Shown here: positions 1-11,127 of the stretch, in pieces
Layout: every line of letters starts with the position of its first letter
How positions within the stretch are numbered: the first letter of the stretch is position 1
Source: Viola odorata
Lineage: Eukaryota; Streptophyta; Magnoliopsida; Malpighiales; Violaceae
DNA: 64,000 nt
Assembly: GCA_963691705.1 (NCBI GenBank)
Contig: OY829544.1
Coordinates: 40,507,917 to 40,571,916, forward strand
Direction of reading: 5' to 3'
Notes under the pieces: model-generated
Seen by the model: only the letters and a program-made list of their open reading frames with translations
Told to the model about the DNA's origin: nothing
Database searches by the model: none
Made by a program: the position numbers and the translations under genes

Positions 1-286
1 TGTCAACCGATTCCTTGCGGAACCAGGCAACCTTTCGACTGGGTTTTAGGGGTTCGTCTGAGTGGGGTGGTGAACACTACCCAGGACATGTGTCCCAGGG
101 CGTTACTACTACCCTCCTAAGCTTATTTGGTAAACGACCCCTGGGTGTAGGGCCTATGCATGAGATGCGTATGATAGTTCATCAAAGCGTATAACAAATA
201 ATCACGAAAATAGTTTATTAAAGCAAGTAAATAATAATAATAATAAAAACAAACACCTAAAAAAACAACCGGCTTCAACCCTAAAG

Positions 287-304
287 TCCCTAGTGAAGTC
301 GCCA
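287..304 (-). promoter_or_regulatory. Primer binding site of element E
   Basis: The reverse complement reads tggcgacttcactaggga, four bases inside the LTR end. It resembles the complement of the 3' end of plant tRNA-Arg(ACG), which as I recall it would be tggcgactccgctgggga. The differences are C-to-T or G-to-A changes. Element A has almost the same site. Confidence 0.7.
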
Positions 305-307
305 AAT

Positions 308-2974
308 TGTCACACCTTTTTTTTTGTTGAAACGAGTTTAGGTTCGGGACGGATGCGGAGCATAGATGGATGCCAAGCATAATGCAATGAAGTCGTCACC
401 CTATTTTCTAAGGTTTAGGGAACTTAATCGTCATGGCATAAAAAACAAAAAAACTAAGGCACATGTAGTCTAAACCAAAGAACAAGGGTTCGAGGTCGTT
501 ATTATGGACTCGGGAAGGTGTTAGGCACCCGAGTCACATCCTTAAAAGGTTACCGGTAAAAAGGTGTTTGGAAAATATTTTTAAACACAAAAATGAATAA
601 GTAACCGTAAAGCGTCAACCAATCTCGTGCACAGAAACGCGCCACTTCCCAATCATTTACGGAGTAAACGATCGCAGAGTGCTAACCGAAATCCTGTTAT
701 GAAAATTGGGCCACTTTCTGGTTATCCATTGGGCCTCAGAGGTATTCATCGCTTTAGTATTTTTGTTATTTCCGATCGGGACCGTCGGGACCGATTAATT
801 ATTTCTAGTCGGGACAGGTCGGGACTGATTAATCGTTGGTTTTTTACTAAAGCGAGAGCCCACTTTTATCATCATCGGGTCATGCATGATTACTTAATTA
901 CTACGTGATCTATCATGGATAAAACTAGCAAAATACCAATTTAATGAATGCAAATAAACCGCGTGGGATCGAAGCCACCATACACATGTATCAATGTATA
1001 ACAATTAATTTCATGGCATAAAAAGTGAGTCTTTTAAACAGGTTGTGCATGTGGGTATTTTCAACGATTTTTAAAAGTCATGCATACGAATGTACGAGTT
1101 CTAGTTTAATATTTCTAAATAAACAAGCATACAAATAATATTTGTGGAAAAATATTGAATAACATAAAAGAGGGGTAGAAAGCGTACTTGCATTGCGTGA
1201 ACTGAAATTTTACCCTACAAAGCGAGAGTGTTAGTAATAGTTTGAAAAAATAATAAATAATAAAAGTACATACGAACATTTAATTAATTTCTAACAAGCA
1301 AGCAATTAATTAAATACACATGGCATACGGATAATTTACGACAATTAGTCACGACACAAATTACGAAAATAGCATACTAATATTTCATACGATTTAAAAC
1401 ATGGCATGATTGTAAAAAAAAGCATACGAGCAATTAATTTAAATACGACGTACGAGTTATTAATTAAATATGGCATACGAGTTATTAATTAAATATGACA
1501 TACGAGTTATTAATTAAATAAACACGAAAATGAAACGAACGAACAATTGACGAAATTTAGATGGGTTGGGCCTATGCATGCTGAAATTAATTTAAAAGGG
1601 GGCATATGGGCTTGGCCAAGACAGCCTATCACTTAAAAAAAAGAAAGCTAACGGGCTTGGCTAAGCCAAGGCCCGTCACCTTTCCTCTCTTCTTTCCCGC
1701 GCCCAAAAACCCATCTCCTCACTTCATCCCCTTCCTTGCGTCACCGGCGCCATGGCCGGCGACCAAGGAAGCTTCAATCCAGCCAAATGGTCGGATTTCA
1801 GTCCCCAAAACAGCCCCAATAATTCCCTCTACCCCACAGTGATAAAACCTAACAAAAACATTAAGTATAAACCAAGTAAAATCAACCAATGCATGCTGCG
1901 TTTTTTACATGAAATGGGCAATTTGATTCGACCAAAACAGTGAGAAAATAATTAAATTGAAAGCATGCGAATTATCTTAAGTTGAGCATCAAATCATGGC
2001 ATTAAAACAAGCAAATAATCGGCAATGAAAGCAAGAAAGGAAATTAAAGAAAACAGTGCAGTAAAAAATAAAAATGGAGGAATTAAATTAAAGCATGTAA
2101 ATGGGTCTTTGCTTACTGCTTGGAAAGGGGAGAATGAATGCGTCAACTCGTCCCTTTTGAAGTGTGAAGAGCTGAGTATTTATAGGCAAGTGGTCGTGGG
2201 CGCGGGCTTCAACGACGAGTGGCAAAGGAGCAGTGTCCGGAGTGGTGAGCAAGTTTGGGTATGTGGCTGGGTGATGAGCAAGCTTCGGCTGAAGTGAAAG
2301 GAAGCGATCGGTCTGGGCGGGAGGTGATGATGAGTGAATTAAATGGGTTTAATGGTGATGGTAAGGGTTGAGGGGAAGAGATGAGTCGTTGATTTTGTTT
2401 AAAAATGAGTCAAAGATTGATCAAGTGGTTGTGATGAAAGTGAGCATTTTATGCATTAATGCATATTAATTGTGGCACGAACGGGATATTTTCGGTTCGA
2501 TCTACGGACTCGCTTGAACTGAAAATAAATTCGAACCGAAAAACTAAAAGGTGCATAAAAATAAGACGAAATAAATAGTATACAACGAATAAATAGAAGG
2601 TTCGATTTAACGCATTTATTTTCTCGTTTGAAAATGTCAAACGTTCAGACGCAAAATAAATGCATTTACGACAAAAATTGAACGAAACCAAACTAGACAA
2701 CGTGAAAGAGAAAAATAGTACGTAATTGTCAATTAAAGAAATAAAGTATTTGATCTACGGTCCGAGGAAGTTTACTCGGGACCGATAGTAGTTCGAGCGA
2801 AAAGACGGTTAAAAATACGAAAAAAATTAAAAAGGCACGAAATGATACGGAATTTTAAACAAACTAGCCTAGGGCCAAGAATCGGCAGAAATTTGACCTA
2901 GACGAGCTATTAAATGCGGTAAACGTTAAATATGCGAAATTGTGACGCGAGAAATCCAAAATCGAGTAGCAACA
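308..2974 (-). repeat. 5' LTR of element E (2667 bp)
   Basis: On the minus strand it starts tgttgctactcg and ends tgacaca-like at the primer site, giving TG...CA ends. Its last part (about 380-560 on the plus strand) matches the last part of the element A LTR in reverse. Short open frames inside it have no family resemblance and are not called. The partner LTR is outside the window. Confidence 0.8.
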
Positions 2975-2976
2975 CA

Positions 2977-3931
2977 TGATATGATCCGGCCTAGTGTAAG
3001 TAAGCCGAATGATATATGGAGCTTGAGGAGGATCTAGCCGATGGAGTTATCAACAAGACTTGAAAGAAAGACACGAAGTTCACACACAAAGACACGGATT
3101 TGCAGCGGAAATATAGAGTAGAAAGGAAGAAACAAAGTACCGGAGTGTTGAATGTTGTTAGATGGACAAAACGGAAGTAATGAACAAATGCACCACTTGA
3201 CAAGCTCAAACCAATCCAGCAAACAAAGCTTCAAATATATTTGAGTCACCCAAACTTGTTACAAATTCGATTACAAAGGTTTCCCGGAGGAAGATCGGGA
3301 GGAGTGTTCTCTACTCAAGCGATCTTTCTCCAAGAAGGATTGAAGAGTTTAATGACCTAGGTGATAAGTTTAAGGAGTGCTCTCAACTTATCAAATATCA
3401 CTCAAGTCAAAAAACTGACTAAGAAAATGAAACAAGAGCTATTTATACAAGTAAGCAAAAAGGTAACAAATCCGACGCTAACGTGATTCACGGTTAGGGA
3501 TAACCGTGATCACGTTAGCCAAAAACTCATTAGCGTGATCACTGCTAATCCTTAACGTGAATCACGCTCGACACAACTCCTACCGTGATTCACGGTTAGA
3601 ACGAACCGTGATCACGGTAAGGCACCCAAGGATCAGCTCCCACATCAGAAGGTAGCGTGATTCACGGTTAGGCCTAACCGTGATCACGTTACCCAAAATT
3701 CTCCAGGCGTGATTCACGGTTAGGACGAACCGTGATCACGGTCATGCATCTTCTTTGGTTCGATGGAAAATCACATAGGCCGGCTTTTCCTTGACTTGGG
3801 TGGATCCGTTCTCTCTCATTTTGCCTTCCAACCATAAGGACAAACCTCTTGCCTTGCTTCGTGTGATCGGACATTGAGGGTACACATCTTGAGTGTCAAT
3901 AAGGGTGTTGGAAGGGTCCGGGATCATATCA
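2977..3931 (-). repeat. 3' LTR of element C
   Basis: Starts tgatatgatcc and ends ggatcatatca. It is the left of two nearly identical copies (partner 10173-11127). On the minus strand its first about 190 bases hold the end of the pol reading frame. It contains a TATA box (3440-3447, reverse strand tataaata) and the hairpin cluster at 3482-3742. Confidence 0.95.
3482..3742 (-). other. Cluster of five hairpins upstream of the LTR TATA box
   Basis: Five near-palindromes share the core cgtgattcacgg ... ccgtgatcacg with short loops: about 3482-3517, 3532-3568, 3592-3625, 3655-3690 and 3706-3742. Each could form a stem of 11-14 pairs with at most one bulge. In the transcription sense (minus) they lie just upstream of the TATA box, in U3. 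The same cluster is in the other LTR at about 10678-10938. They could be a tandem protein-binding array or a cruciform-forming enhancer; the function is not known to me. Confidence 0.75.
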
Positions 3932-4161
3932 ACTCCTTCCCCTTCGAAAGGATTCGTCCTCGAATCCATTTCTTGAGGGTCTTCTTCATCTTCGGGGTAG
4001 AAAGACAGATCATTAACATTGAAGGTACGGCTGATTCCCCCATATTCCCTTGGAAGATCTAGGACATAGGCGTTGGCGTCAATGCGACGGATAATTTGAA
4101 AAGGCCCGTCTCCTCTTGGACTTAGCTTGCTTTGGCGTTCACGTGGAAATCGGTCCTTGCT
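3742..4161 (-). pseudogene. Element C integrase C-terminal tail, running into the 3' LTR
   Basis: After a stop at about 4160 the same reading continues as an integrase tail (DRFPRERQSKLSPRGDGPF, then NAYVLDLP) and reaches SRTNPFEGEG at the LTR border. It then enters the LTR, with PITRSKARGLSL and an end at 3742. The final motif resembles the PITRSRAK tail of plant chromoviral polyproteins. The extension across the LTR border is typical of CRM-type elements. No chromodomain with the aromatic cage pattern is visible. Confidence 0.7.
3932..3945 (-). promoter_or_regulatory. Polypurine tract of element C
   Basis: On the minus strand gaaggggaaggagt directly precedes the 3' LTR start tgatatg. This is the expected position and composition for the plus-strand primer. 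Confidence 0.85.
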
Positions 4162-6264
4162 CTAGTGAAGCCACACCCATTGAACCTGTTCAAAGGAAGT
4201 AGGGACCTTGCCCTTATTGCGCTTGGCCACTGCTTTTTCGTTCATACTCTCAATATTTTTGCGGACTTGCTCATGGAGTTTCTTAACAGCTGTAGCCTTG
4301 GAACTACCATCTACACACTTAAGAGAACTCAAAGGCAAAGGTGAGAGATCAAGAGGGGTCAGGGGTTTGAACCCGTAAACCACCTCAAAAGGAGAAAACC
4401 CGATGGATGTATGATAAGCATTATTGTAGGCAAATTCAGCAAATGCAATGCAATCCTCCCATTTCACTCCATGTTTAGCAATCATTATACGAAGTAATGA
4501 GCTTAAAGTTCTATTCACCACCTCCGTTTGGCCATCCGTTTGAGGGTGACACGTGGTGGAGAAGAGAAGTTTAGTCCCCAACTTCGCCCAAAGAGTCCGC
4601 CAAAAATGACTCAAAAACTTGGTGTCCCTATCACTCACAATACTCTTAGGCATTCCATGTATTCTTACCACATGTTGGAAAAATAAAGAGGCAATATGTG
4701 TAGCATCATGAGTTTTCGAACATGGTATAAAATGTGCCATTTTGGAAAATCGATCCACCACAACAAAGATAGAATCATGGCCATTCCTAGACTTAGGCAA
4801 ACCCAAAACAAAATCCATAGATAAATCTACCCATGGGTGTTGTACAACAAGTAGAGGCATATAGATAGCATGATGTTTAGATTTGGATTTGGCAAGTTTA
4901 CAAGCAATGCACCGATTCACAATGTTAGCCACATCTACTTTCATTCGCGGCCAATAGAAATGAGACTTTAAAGCATGCAACGTTTTGGTGATGCCAAAGT
5001 GACCACTTAAAGCTCCTCCATGAGCTTCCAACACAAGTAGTTCTCGAACATTAGAACGGGGCACATACAATTTATCATACTTGAACAAATAATTATCATG
5101 CCTAAAGAAATGCGTATGTGATCCATGTGCACATGCTGCATATATGTCACAAAAATCCTCATCATTCTCATACAATTCAATTAAATGTGAAAACCCAAAT
5201 AGTTGTGCATCAAGGGAGTTCAAGAGAGCGTACCTTCGCGAGAGGGCGTCGGCTACCACGTTCTCCTTGCCTTGCTTGTACTTGATGGTGTAGGGAAATG
5301 CCTCAATGAATTCCATCCACTTGGCGTGGCGTTTGTTCAACTTGGCTTGGCCTTGAAGGAACTTCAAACTTAAGTGGTCGGTGTGGATGACAAACTGATT
5401 TGGCAGCAAGTAATGTTCCCACACCATGAGTGTTCTCACTAAGGCATATAGTTCCCTATCATACGTGGAGTAGTTGAGCTGGCCACCGCTAAGTTTCTCA
5501 CTAAAGTATGCAATGGGTCGTCCCTCTTGAGTTAGGACAGCTCCTATGCCTATGCCACTTGCATCACACTCTAACTCGAAAGCCTTGTTGAAGTTGGGTA
5601 AGGCTAACACCGGAGATTGCATAAGTCTCTCCTTGAGTTCCTTGAAAGCTGCCTCTTGTCGACTTCCCCACTCAAAAGTTACATGTTTCTTGGTGAGCTC
5701 ATTAAGGGGAGCAGCTATGGTTGAGAAGTTTGGTACAAATCGATGATAAAAACTCGCGAGACCATGGAAGGATCTCACTTCACTAGCATTCTTAGGATTA
5801 GGCCACTCTCGAATGGCCTTCACCTTTTCCTCATCAACCTGTACGCCATCTATACTCACAACAAAGCCAAGAAAATGTACTCTATCCAAGCATAATTCAC
5901 ACTTAGAAAGTTTAGCATATAACTGATGTGCACGCAAAGTGTCAAGTATGGTGCGCAAGTGATTCACATGTTGTTCAAGAGAAGGACTATACACAAGAAT
6001 ATCATCAAAATACACAACAACATATTTTCCTATGAATTCTCGCAGCACATAATTCATCAGTCTCATAAAAGTGCTAGGGGCATTGGATAAACCAAAAGGC
6101 ATTACCATCCATTCATACAAACCATGTTTGGTTTTGAAGGCTGTTTTCCATTCGTCGCCCTCGTGCATTCGGATTTGGTGGTAACCACTCATGAGGTCAA
6201 TCTTGGAATAGACCGTACTCCCACTTAACTCATCAAGCATATCATCGAGGCGTGGTATGGGATG
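4162..6264 (-). pseudogene. Element C RT, RNase H and integrase part of pol
   Basis: A 692-residue open stretch (6240 to 4162) carries the RT core with MPFGL near residue 47 and YFDD at 77-80. A Ty3-type RNase H follows with ELECDASG near 225, then the integrase HHCC finger near 410-455 ([11 protein letters not shown] and CIACKLAK). The integrase core has its acidic residues in [16 protein letters not shown] and QTEVVNR. The segment joins the upstream frame across a single TGA at about 6262 (VRY-stop-HPIPRL), where the family has an Arg: CGA to TGA. A second stop at about 4160 cuts off the tail. Otherwise the catalytic residues look intact, in line with the young LTRs. Confidence 0.9.
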
Positions 6265-7719
6265 TCAATACCTCACTGTGATCTTATTGACCGCGCGACA
6301 GTCCACACACATCCTCCATGTCCCATCTTTCTTCGGTACAAGTAGTACGGGCACAGCGCAAGGGGACATACTTTCCCTAATGAAGCCTTTACTCAACAAC
6401 TCCTCGACTTGCTTTTGGAGCTCTTTTGTTTCCTCGGGGTTGCATCGATAGGCTGGTCTATTTGGTATGGTAGCACCGGGCACAAGGTCTATCTTGTGTT
6501 CTATTCCACGGATGGGAGGAAGACCACTAGGCATCTCGGATGGAAACACATCATCAAATTCCTGCAAAAGGGAAACAAGTGGACTTGGTAGAGAAGAAAT
6601 GGGGTTAGTGGCAGCATTCAAACAATGGGGCTTGTACCGAAGCACAAGGCACACTTTGTTGGTGACAAGGGCTTGCCTCACATTCTTACCCCTCGCTACT
6701 ACACTCAACTGTTTTGGCTCACTTTCTCTACCATGCTTACTTTTGTCATGGCGTGTATTCAGCTCTCCTCTTACTTTCTTCTCTCCTCTCTTTTCTTGTG
6801 AGCTACACTCACCTTCCCTCAAGATACCATGCTTACTTTTTTCATGGCTGGTTTTTTCCTCTTTCGCACAACTTACTTTCTTCTCTCCTCTCTTGTCTCT
6901 CATCTTCCTCATTAACTGAAATTCTACACTTGCTTTTGCCATGTGCATTTGATCTTCCCGGACTTGTATAGGAGTGAGTGGAACAAAGCTGAACTTCTTC
7001 CCACGGTGAGTGAGATGAAGCTTGTTAGTCCGACCATCATGGACTACCCACCTATCAAATTGCCATGGGCGACCAAGAATGAGATGACTCGCATCCATGG
7101 GAACCACATCGCACAATCGTTCATCCTCATAACCACCCATCTTAAGAGCTACAAGAACTTGCTCTTTTACCTTCACTTCCCCATCATCATTAAACCAATG
7201 CAAAGAGTAAGGATTGGGATGTGGGGTTGTAGGCAAGCCAAGCTTCAAGACTAAGAGATGGCTTGCTACATCCACCACACTCCCATTATCAACAATAAGT
7301 GAAACAATTTTACCTTTGACTTCACACCGTGAATGGAAAAGGTTCTCCCGTTGCTCTTCCTGGATATCCTCCTCCTTTGTTTGAGCACTCATGCTCCTCC
7401 TCACAACCAAAGTCATAGGGGCTGTCGGAACCACTTCTTCTTCACTACTTTCAGTTTCTTCTTCTTTCATCCCATCCTCTTCTTCCACCTCATCATCACT
7501 TTCAGTTTCATAGTTACCCTCACGGATGATCACTATTCGTCGGTTAGGACACTCAGATGCAATGTGACCTCTTCCTTGGCATCGATAACATTGGATGTTC
7601 GATGAGAATCTCTTGGGCTGATTTGGATTGGTAGTGAGTGTGTTAGGGGTCTGCTTTGGCGGAGGATTAGGAGTGTTACTCTTGGAGTAAGGTGTGTATG
7701 GTTTTGGGTTGGGGTTCAC
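6265..7719 (-). pseudogene. Element C zinc knuckle, protease and RT N-terminus
   Basis: A 484-residue frame starts in a proline/asparagine-rich linker and then has a CCHC knuckle (CYRCQGRGHIASEC) near residues 44-57. A very acidic stretch (about 70-100) is followed by a pepsin-like retroviral protease with IVDNGSVVDVA near 142 and HLILGRPW near 212. The active-site triad reads D-N-G instead of the usual D-T/S-G, as also in elements A and B. A charged linker with KSKHG repeats leads to the RT start (IDLVPGATIPNRPAYR; VLLVPKKDGTWRMCVD). It is separated from gag by stops at 7720-7789 and from the RT core by the TGA at 6262. Confidence 0.85.
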
Positions 7720-7788
7720 TGTTTTGGGATCTTTTTGGTTTGGTTGGTCTTTAGGGTAGGATTTCCATGGTGTTTTTGGGGTTGAAGA

Positions 7789-8973
7789 TTAGGTTTGGGC
7801 AGTGTTTCGGTTAGTGTAAGGTTTCTTCTTGGTGGACTCGTATGCTTCCACTTTTAAGGCATAATGGAGCATAGGTTCCAAGTGGTCAAGCTCCTTCAAC
7901 TCAAGCTTATACCGAATCCGTTCATTGAGCCCATTAAGGAACCGAGACATAGTGATTTCTTCACTCTCATCGGTTTCGGTTTTGATAAGAAGCTCCTCTA
8001 GCTCATTAAAATACTCACCCACGGACTTGGAACCTTGCTTGAGGCCTTGTAACTTGTTTTGCAAGTCCCGTTTGTGATTAGCGGGCACAAACCGAGCTCT
8101 CATTACCCGCTTCATCTCTTCCCAATCCCGGATGGCATCCTCTGCCCCTCTGTTTTTGCAAACCTTATCCCACCAACTAACCGCATAATCATCAAACTCC
8201 ATGGCAGCTAGCTTGACTCTCTTCTCATCCGAATACCGGTGACAATTAAAAATACGCTGAATTTTCCCTTCCCATTTGAGGTACTCCGAAGGATCAGTAG
8301 TGCCTCTAAAGGTAGGAATTTGCACTTTAATACCAATCAACTTGTCATCAATCTTCTGTTCTTGTGTCGCCTCAAAATGCCTTCCAAACTGAAAAGTGGG
8401 GTTTCGTTGTCGCCTACCCCTACGGGACTGTGGAGGCTCTTCAAACTCTTCACCACCACTATCACAAGGTTCCTCATAAAATCCATGTGTGTTATGAGGT
8501 GTGGTTTTAGCATGATAATGAGGAATTAGTGGTCTACTACTTGTTGCATTGAGATCCCTTCGATCAAGGTTGACGTTGTCATACTTCTTTCGGATGGACA
8601 TCATTTGCTCCTCAGTTATGGGTACCTTAGGAGGAGGTGGGACTGTTTTTCGGGTCTCTGTGGTGAGGCAACTAGGGAAGCCACGGCTGGCCACCCCTTT
8701 GAACTTGGCCTGTAAAGGATCATGCACCTCATCACTGTCAAGGTGACCCTCCTCTTCGGTCTCACAAACAACATGCTCCTCGTGGGAACCTTTAGGGGGC
8801 TTAGGGGGAAACTCCCTTGGGGTTACCGGGGACTTATTAATCCCCTCTAGCAAGGTGAGACGTGCCTCGGTTCGTTCAGCAGTAGCCTTCAATGAGGCCA
8901 AGGCAGCAAGGACTTGCTCTAGTGCCTCGGCACTTCTACTACTACTAGAATGAGGTCTACTTCGGCTGGACAT
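7789..8973 (-). pseudogene. Element C Gag (capsid) region
   Basis: The frame opens at 9003, but the better start is the Met at 8973 (MSSRSRPHSSSSRS), which lies after the leader repeats. It has a Ser-rich N-terminus, a short coiled coil (EALEQVLAALASLKATAERTE) and an acidic linker. A retrotransposon gag capsid domain follows (IFNCHRYSDEKRVKLAAME, then WWDKV and FLNGLNERIRY). It ends at 7789 in TAA a little before the knuckle-coding frame. A CAA-to-TAA change would explain this, so gag and pol were probably one frame. Confidence 0.85.
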
Positions 8974-9572
8974 TGTGTCAAGGAATGGTACCTGCACTCT
9001 CAATCAAGCGTTAGTAAAATATGCCCTCCCTCACGTGTTTGAACACTCGTGTTTAGGTGTTTAGGTCACTCGAAAAATACGTGCTCACAAACACTCAACT
9101 TCACGTTCCCCCTGTACCTGCACACTTAAACAAGGGTTAGGGAAATAAATCTCTCCCTCACGTGTTTAAACACTCGTGTTTGATCACTCGAAAAATACGT
9201 GCTCACAAATCGCTCAATAAATCCTTACACAATCATGTTCACCACACAACTTCTTGTCGTAAATAATCTTGTGGTTCAAGTCAAGCATTTGTTCACAACT
9301 AGCTTTACCAATAATCAAACGAGTAGTACAAGAGTAGGAGAGACTCAACAAAGAACTCAAAGAAACTGCAGCGATTCAAGGAAAAGTGGCAGACAATTTT
9401 TAGAATTTCAAGAACGTTGGAAATCTCGATTCTTTGGAGAAAATTTGAAATCTCGTTGGGAGGGAAGGAGGTTGGAAAATATGACTCATAAGAGTAAAAG
9501 ACTCAAGGCAAAGTCAAGGACTGAATGAAAAGGACTTTTCCCCTTCTTTTTTTTTTTTTTTTTTTTTAAAGG

Positions 9573-9607
9573 GTTTAGGACTTAAGTTTAAGACTTAAGT
9601 CCTAAAC
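9573..9607 (-). other. Perfect 14-pair hairpin in the element C leader
   Basis: gtttaggacttaag (9573-9586) is matched exactly by cttaagtcctaaac (9594-9607) with a 7-base loop. It sits next to a long T run on the plus strand (A run in the element RNA). Each arm contains cttaag, which is itself self-complementary. Confidence 0.75.
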
Positions 9608-10152
9608 TTGGAAAGGAGTAAAAGACTGCTGGACTTAAAGAAAGGAAATGGACGTGGGAGTATGGAGGAAAGGATGGCACAAGTGGTTAAGAATGTTCTT
9701 TTGGTAAAGAAGGAATGTTTGCTACTTTTGAAAAGTCTCTTTCACTTAGTCTTGGTGTTAGGTATTGTGTTCCCTCTTTGCATTTAATGCAAAGGAGGGC
9801 TAAGAGGACTTGATGGCCGGCTATGCCTTGGCCAAGGAGACTTTGTTGGCTAAGTTGGTGAGTGGAAATAATATTTTAGAGGGAAACACTAGGCTTTAGC
9901 CTCTTGAATAAATTTTTAGATCAAAATTTTCCTTTTCACACCAAATTGCAAGAACACCAAGAACACACTTTTCAGATTTTGATCTTTTGAGCTAGCAAGA
10001 ATCAGCACAAAAATCACTCACTTTAGCACTTGAACTAGAGATTAAATGGGAAGCATTTTGACTCAAGAAACTAACAAAATGAAACTGGAAAATACGATGT
10101 TACACTGTTCACAACGTGATAAATGACGAGCACAAGGTAAACTCCAAGGCGC

Positions 10153-10170
10153 CAAAAAGCTCCGCTACCA
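10153..10170 (-). promoter_or_regulatory. Primer binding site of element C
   Basis: Two bases inside the 5' LTR the minus strand reads tggtagcggagctttttg. It partly resembles the initiator tRNA-Met site tggtatcagagc used by many plant chromoviruses. Element F shares the variant tggtagcggagc, so the variant appears to be a lineage feature. Confidence 0.65.
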
Positions 10171-10172
10171 CT

Positions 10173-11127
10173 TGATATGATCCGGCCTAGTGTAAGTAAG
10201 CCGAATGATATATGGAGCTTGAGGAGGATCTAGCCGATGGAGTTATCAACAAGACTTGAAAGAAAGACACGAAGTTCACACACAAAGACACGGATTTGCA
10301 GCGGAAATATAGAGTAGAAAGGAAGAAACAAAGTACCGGAGTGTTGAATGTTGTTAGATGGACAAAACGGAAGTAATGAACAAATGCACCACTTGACAAG
10401 CTCAAACCAATCCAGCAAACAAAGCTTCAAATATATTTGAGTCACCCAAACTTGTTACAAATTCGATTACAAAGGTTTCCCGGAGGAAGATCGGGAGGAG
10501 TGTTCTCTACTCAAGCGATCTTTCTCCAAGAAGGATTGAAGAGTTTAATGACCTAGGTGATAAGTTTAAGGAGTGCTCTCAACTTATCAAATATCACTCA
10601 AGTCAAAAAACTGACTAAGAAAATGAAACAAGAGCTATTTATACAAGTAAGCAAAAAGGTAACAAATCCGACGCTAACGTGATTCACGGTTAGGGATAAC
10701 CGTGATCACGTTAGCCAAAAACTCATTAGCATGATCACTGCTAATCCTTAACGTGAATCACGCTCGACACAACTCCTACCGTGATTCACGGTTAGAACGA
10801 ACCGTGATCACGGTAAGGCACCCAAGGATCAGCTCCCACATCAGAAGGTAGCGTGATTCACGGTTAGGCCTAACCGTGATCACGTTACCCAAAATTCTCC
10901 AGGCGTGATTCACGGTTAGGACGAACCGTGATCACGGTCATGCATCTTCTTTGTTTTGATGGAAAATCACATAGGCCGGCTTTTCCTTGACTTGGGTGGA
11001 TCCGTTCTCTCTCATTTTGCCTTCCAACCATAAGGACAAACCTCTTGCCTTGCTTCGTGTGATCGGACATTGAGGGTACACATCTTAAGTGTCGATAAGG
11101 GTGTTGGAAGGGTCCGGGATCATATCA
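10173..11127 (-). repeat. 5' LTR of element C
   Basis: It is the same length (955 bp) and has the same ends as the copy at 2977-3931. The five differences seen by eye are one at about 10731, two at about 10954-10957 and two at about 11087-11093. It carries the promoter and the same five hairpins. Confidence 0.95.
10636..10643 (-). promoter_or_regulatory. TATA box of the element C 5' LTR
   Basis: The reverse strand reads gtataaatagc, a canonical plant TATA box, with the hairpin cluster immediately upstream in the transcription sense. Confidence 0.7.

Larger units (their letters stand above)
1..2974 (-). mobile_element. Element E: 5' end of a Tat/Ogre-type Ty3-gypsy element
   Basis: The reverse strand reads LTR, then a primer binding site, then about 286 bases of leader that leave the window at base 1. 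The leader is clearly homologous to the leader of element A (about 31560-31700) in reverse orientation, so E is a Tat/Ogre relative with a shorter and diverged LTR. Its outer end abuts the copia RT sequence of element D, which resumes at 11128 after the later insertion of C. The copia side next to E reads catgt, so a catgt duplication is expected beyond the left edge. No coding part of E lies in the window. Confidence 0.8.
8974..10172 (-). other. Untranslated 5' leader of element C
   Basis: This is about 1.2 kb between the 5' LTR and gag, without a credible gene. It holds an imperfect tandem duplication of about 115 bp (8990-9112 and 9113-9213; shared pieces include cactcgaaaaatacgtgctc), a T run at about 9547-9567 and a perfect 14-pair hairpin (9573-9607). 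Leaders of LTR elements usually carry dimerisation and packaging signals, which may be what these are. Confidence 0.7.
2977..11127 (-). mobile_element. Element C: chromovirus-like Ty3-gypsy element, full length
   Basis: Two 955-bp LTRs flank gag, protease, RT, RNase H and integrase in that order on the minus strand. The termini are an 11-bp inverted repeat (tgatatgatcc / ggatcatatca). The five bases acaca occur on both sides (2972-2976 and 11128-11132) as the target duplication. The LTRs differ at 5 of 955 positions by eye, the lowest of the elements here. The left flank is the tip of element E and the right flank is copia RT, so C inserted at the E/D seam. The polyprotein runs on into the 3' LTR and no classical chromodomain is seen, which fits the CRM group of chromoviruses. 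The CRM assignment is an inference. Confidence 0.93.

Noticed and set aside
2449..2700. Small frames in the E, A and C LTRs
   Set aside because: Short, AT-rich, not conserved between LTR copies beyond nucleotide identity, and without domains.
4162..4300. Classical chromodomain in element C
   Set aside because: The integrase tail lacks the aromatic residues and length of a chromodomain before the LTR.
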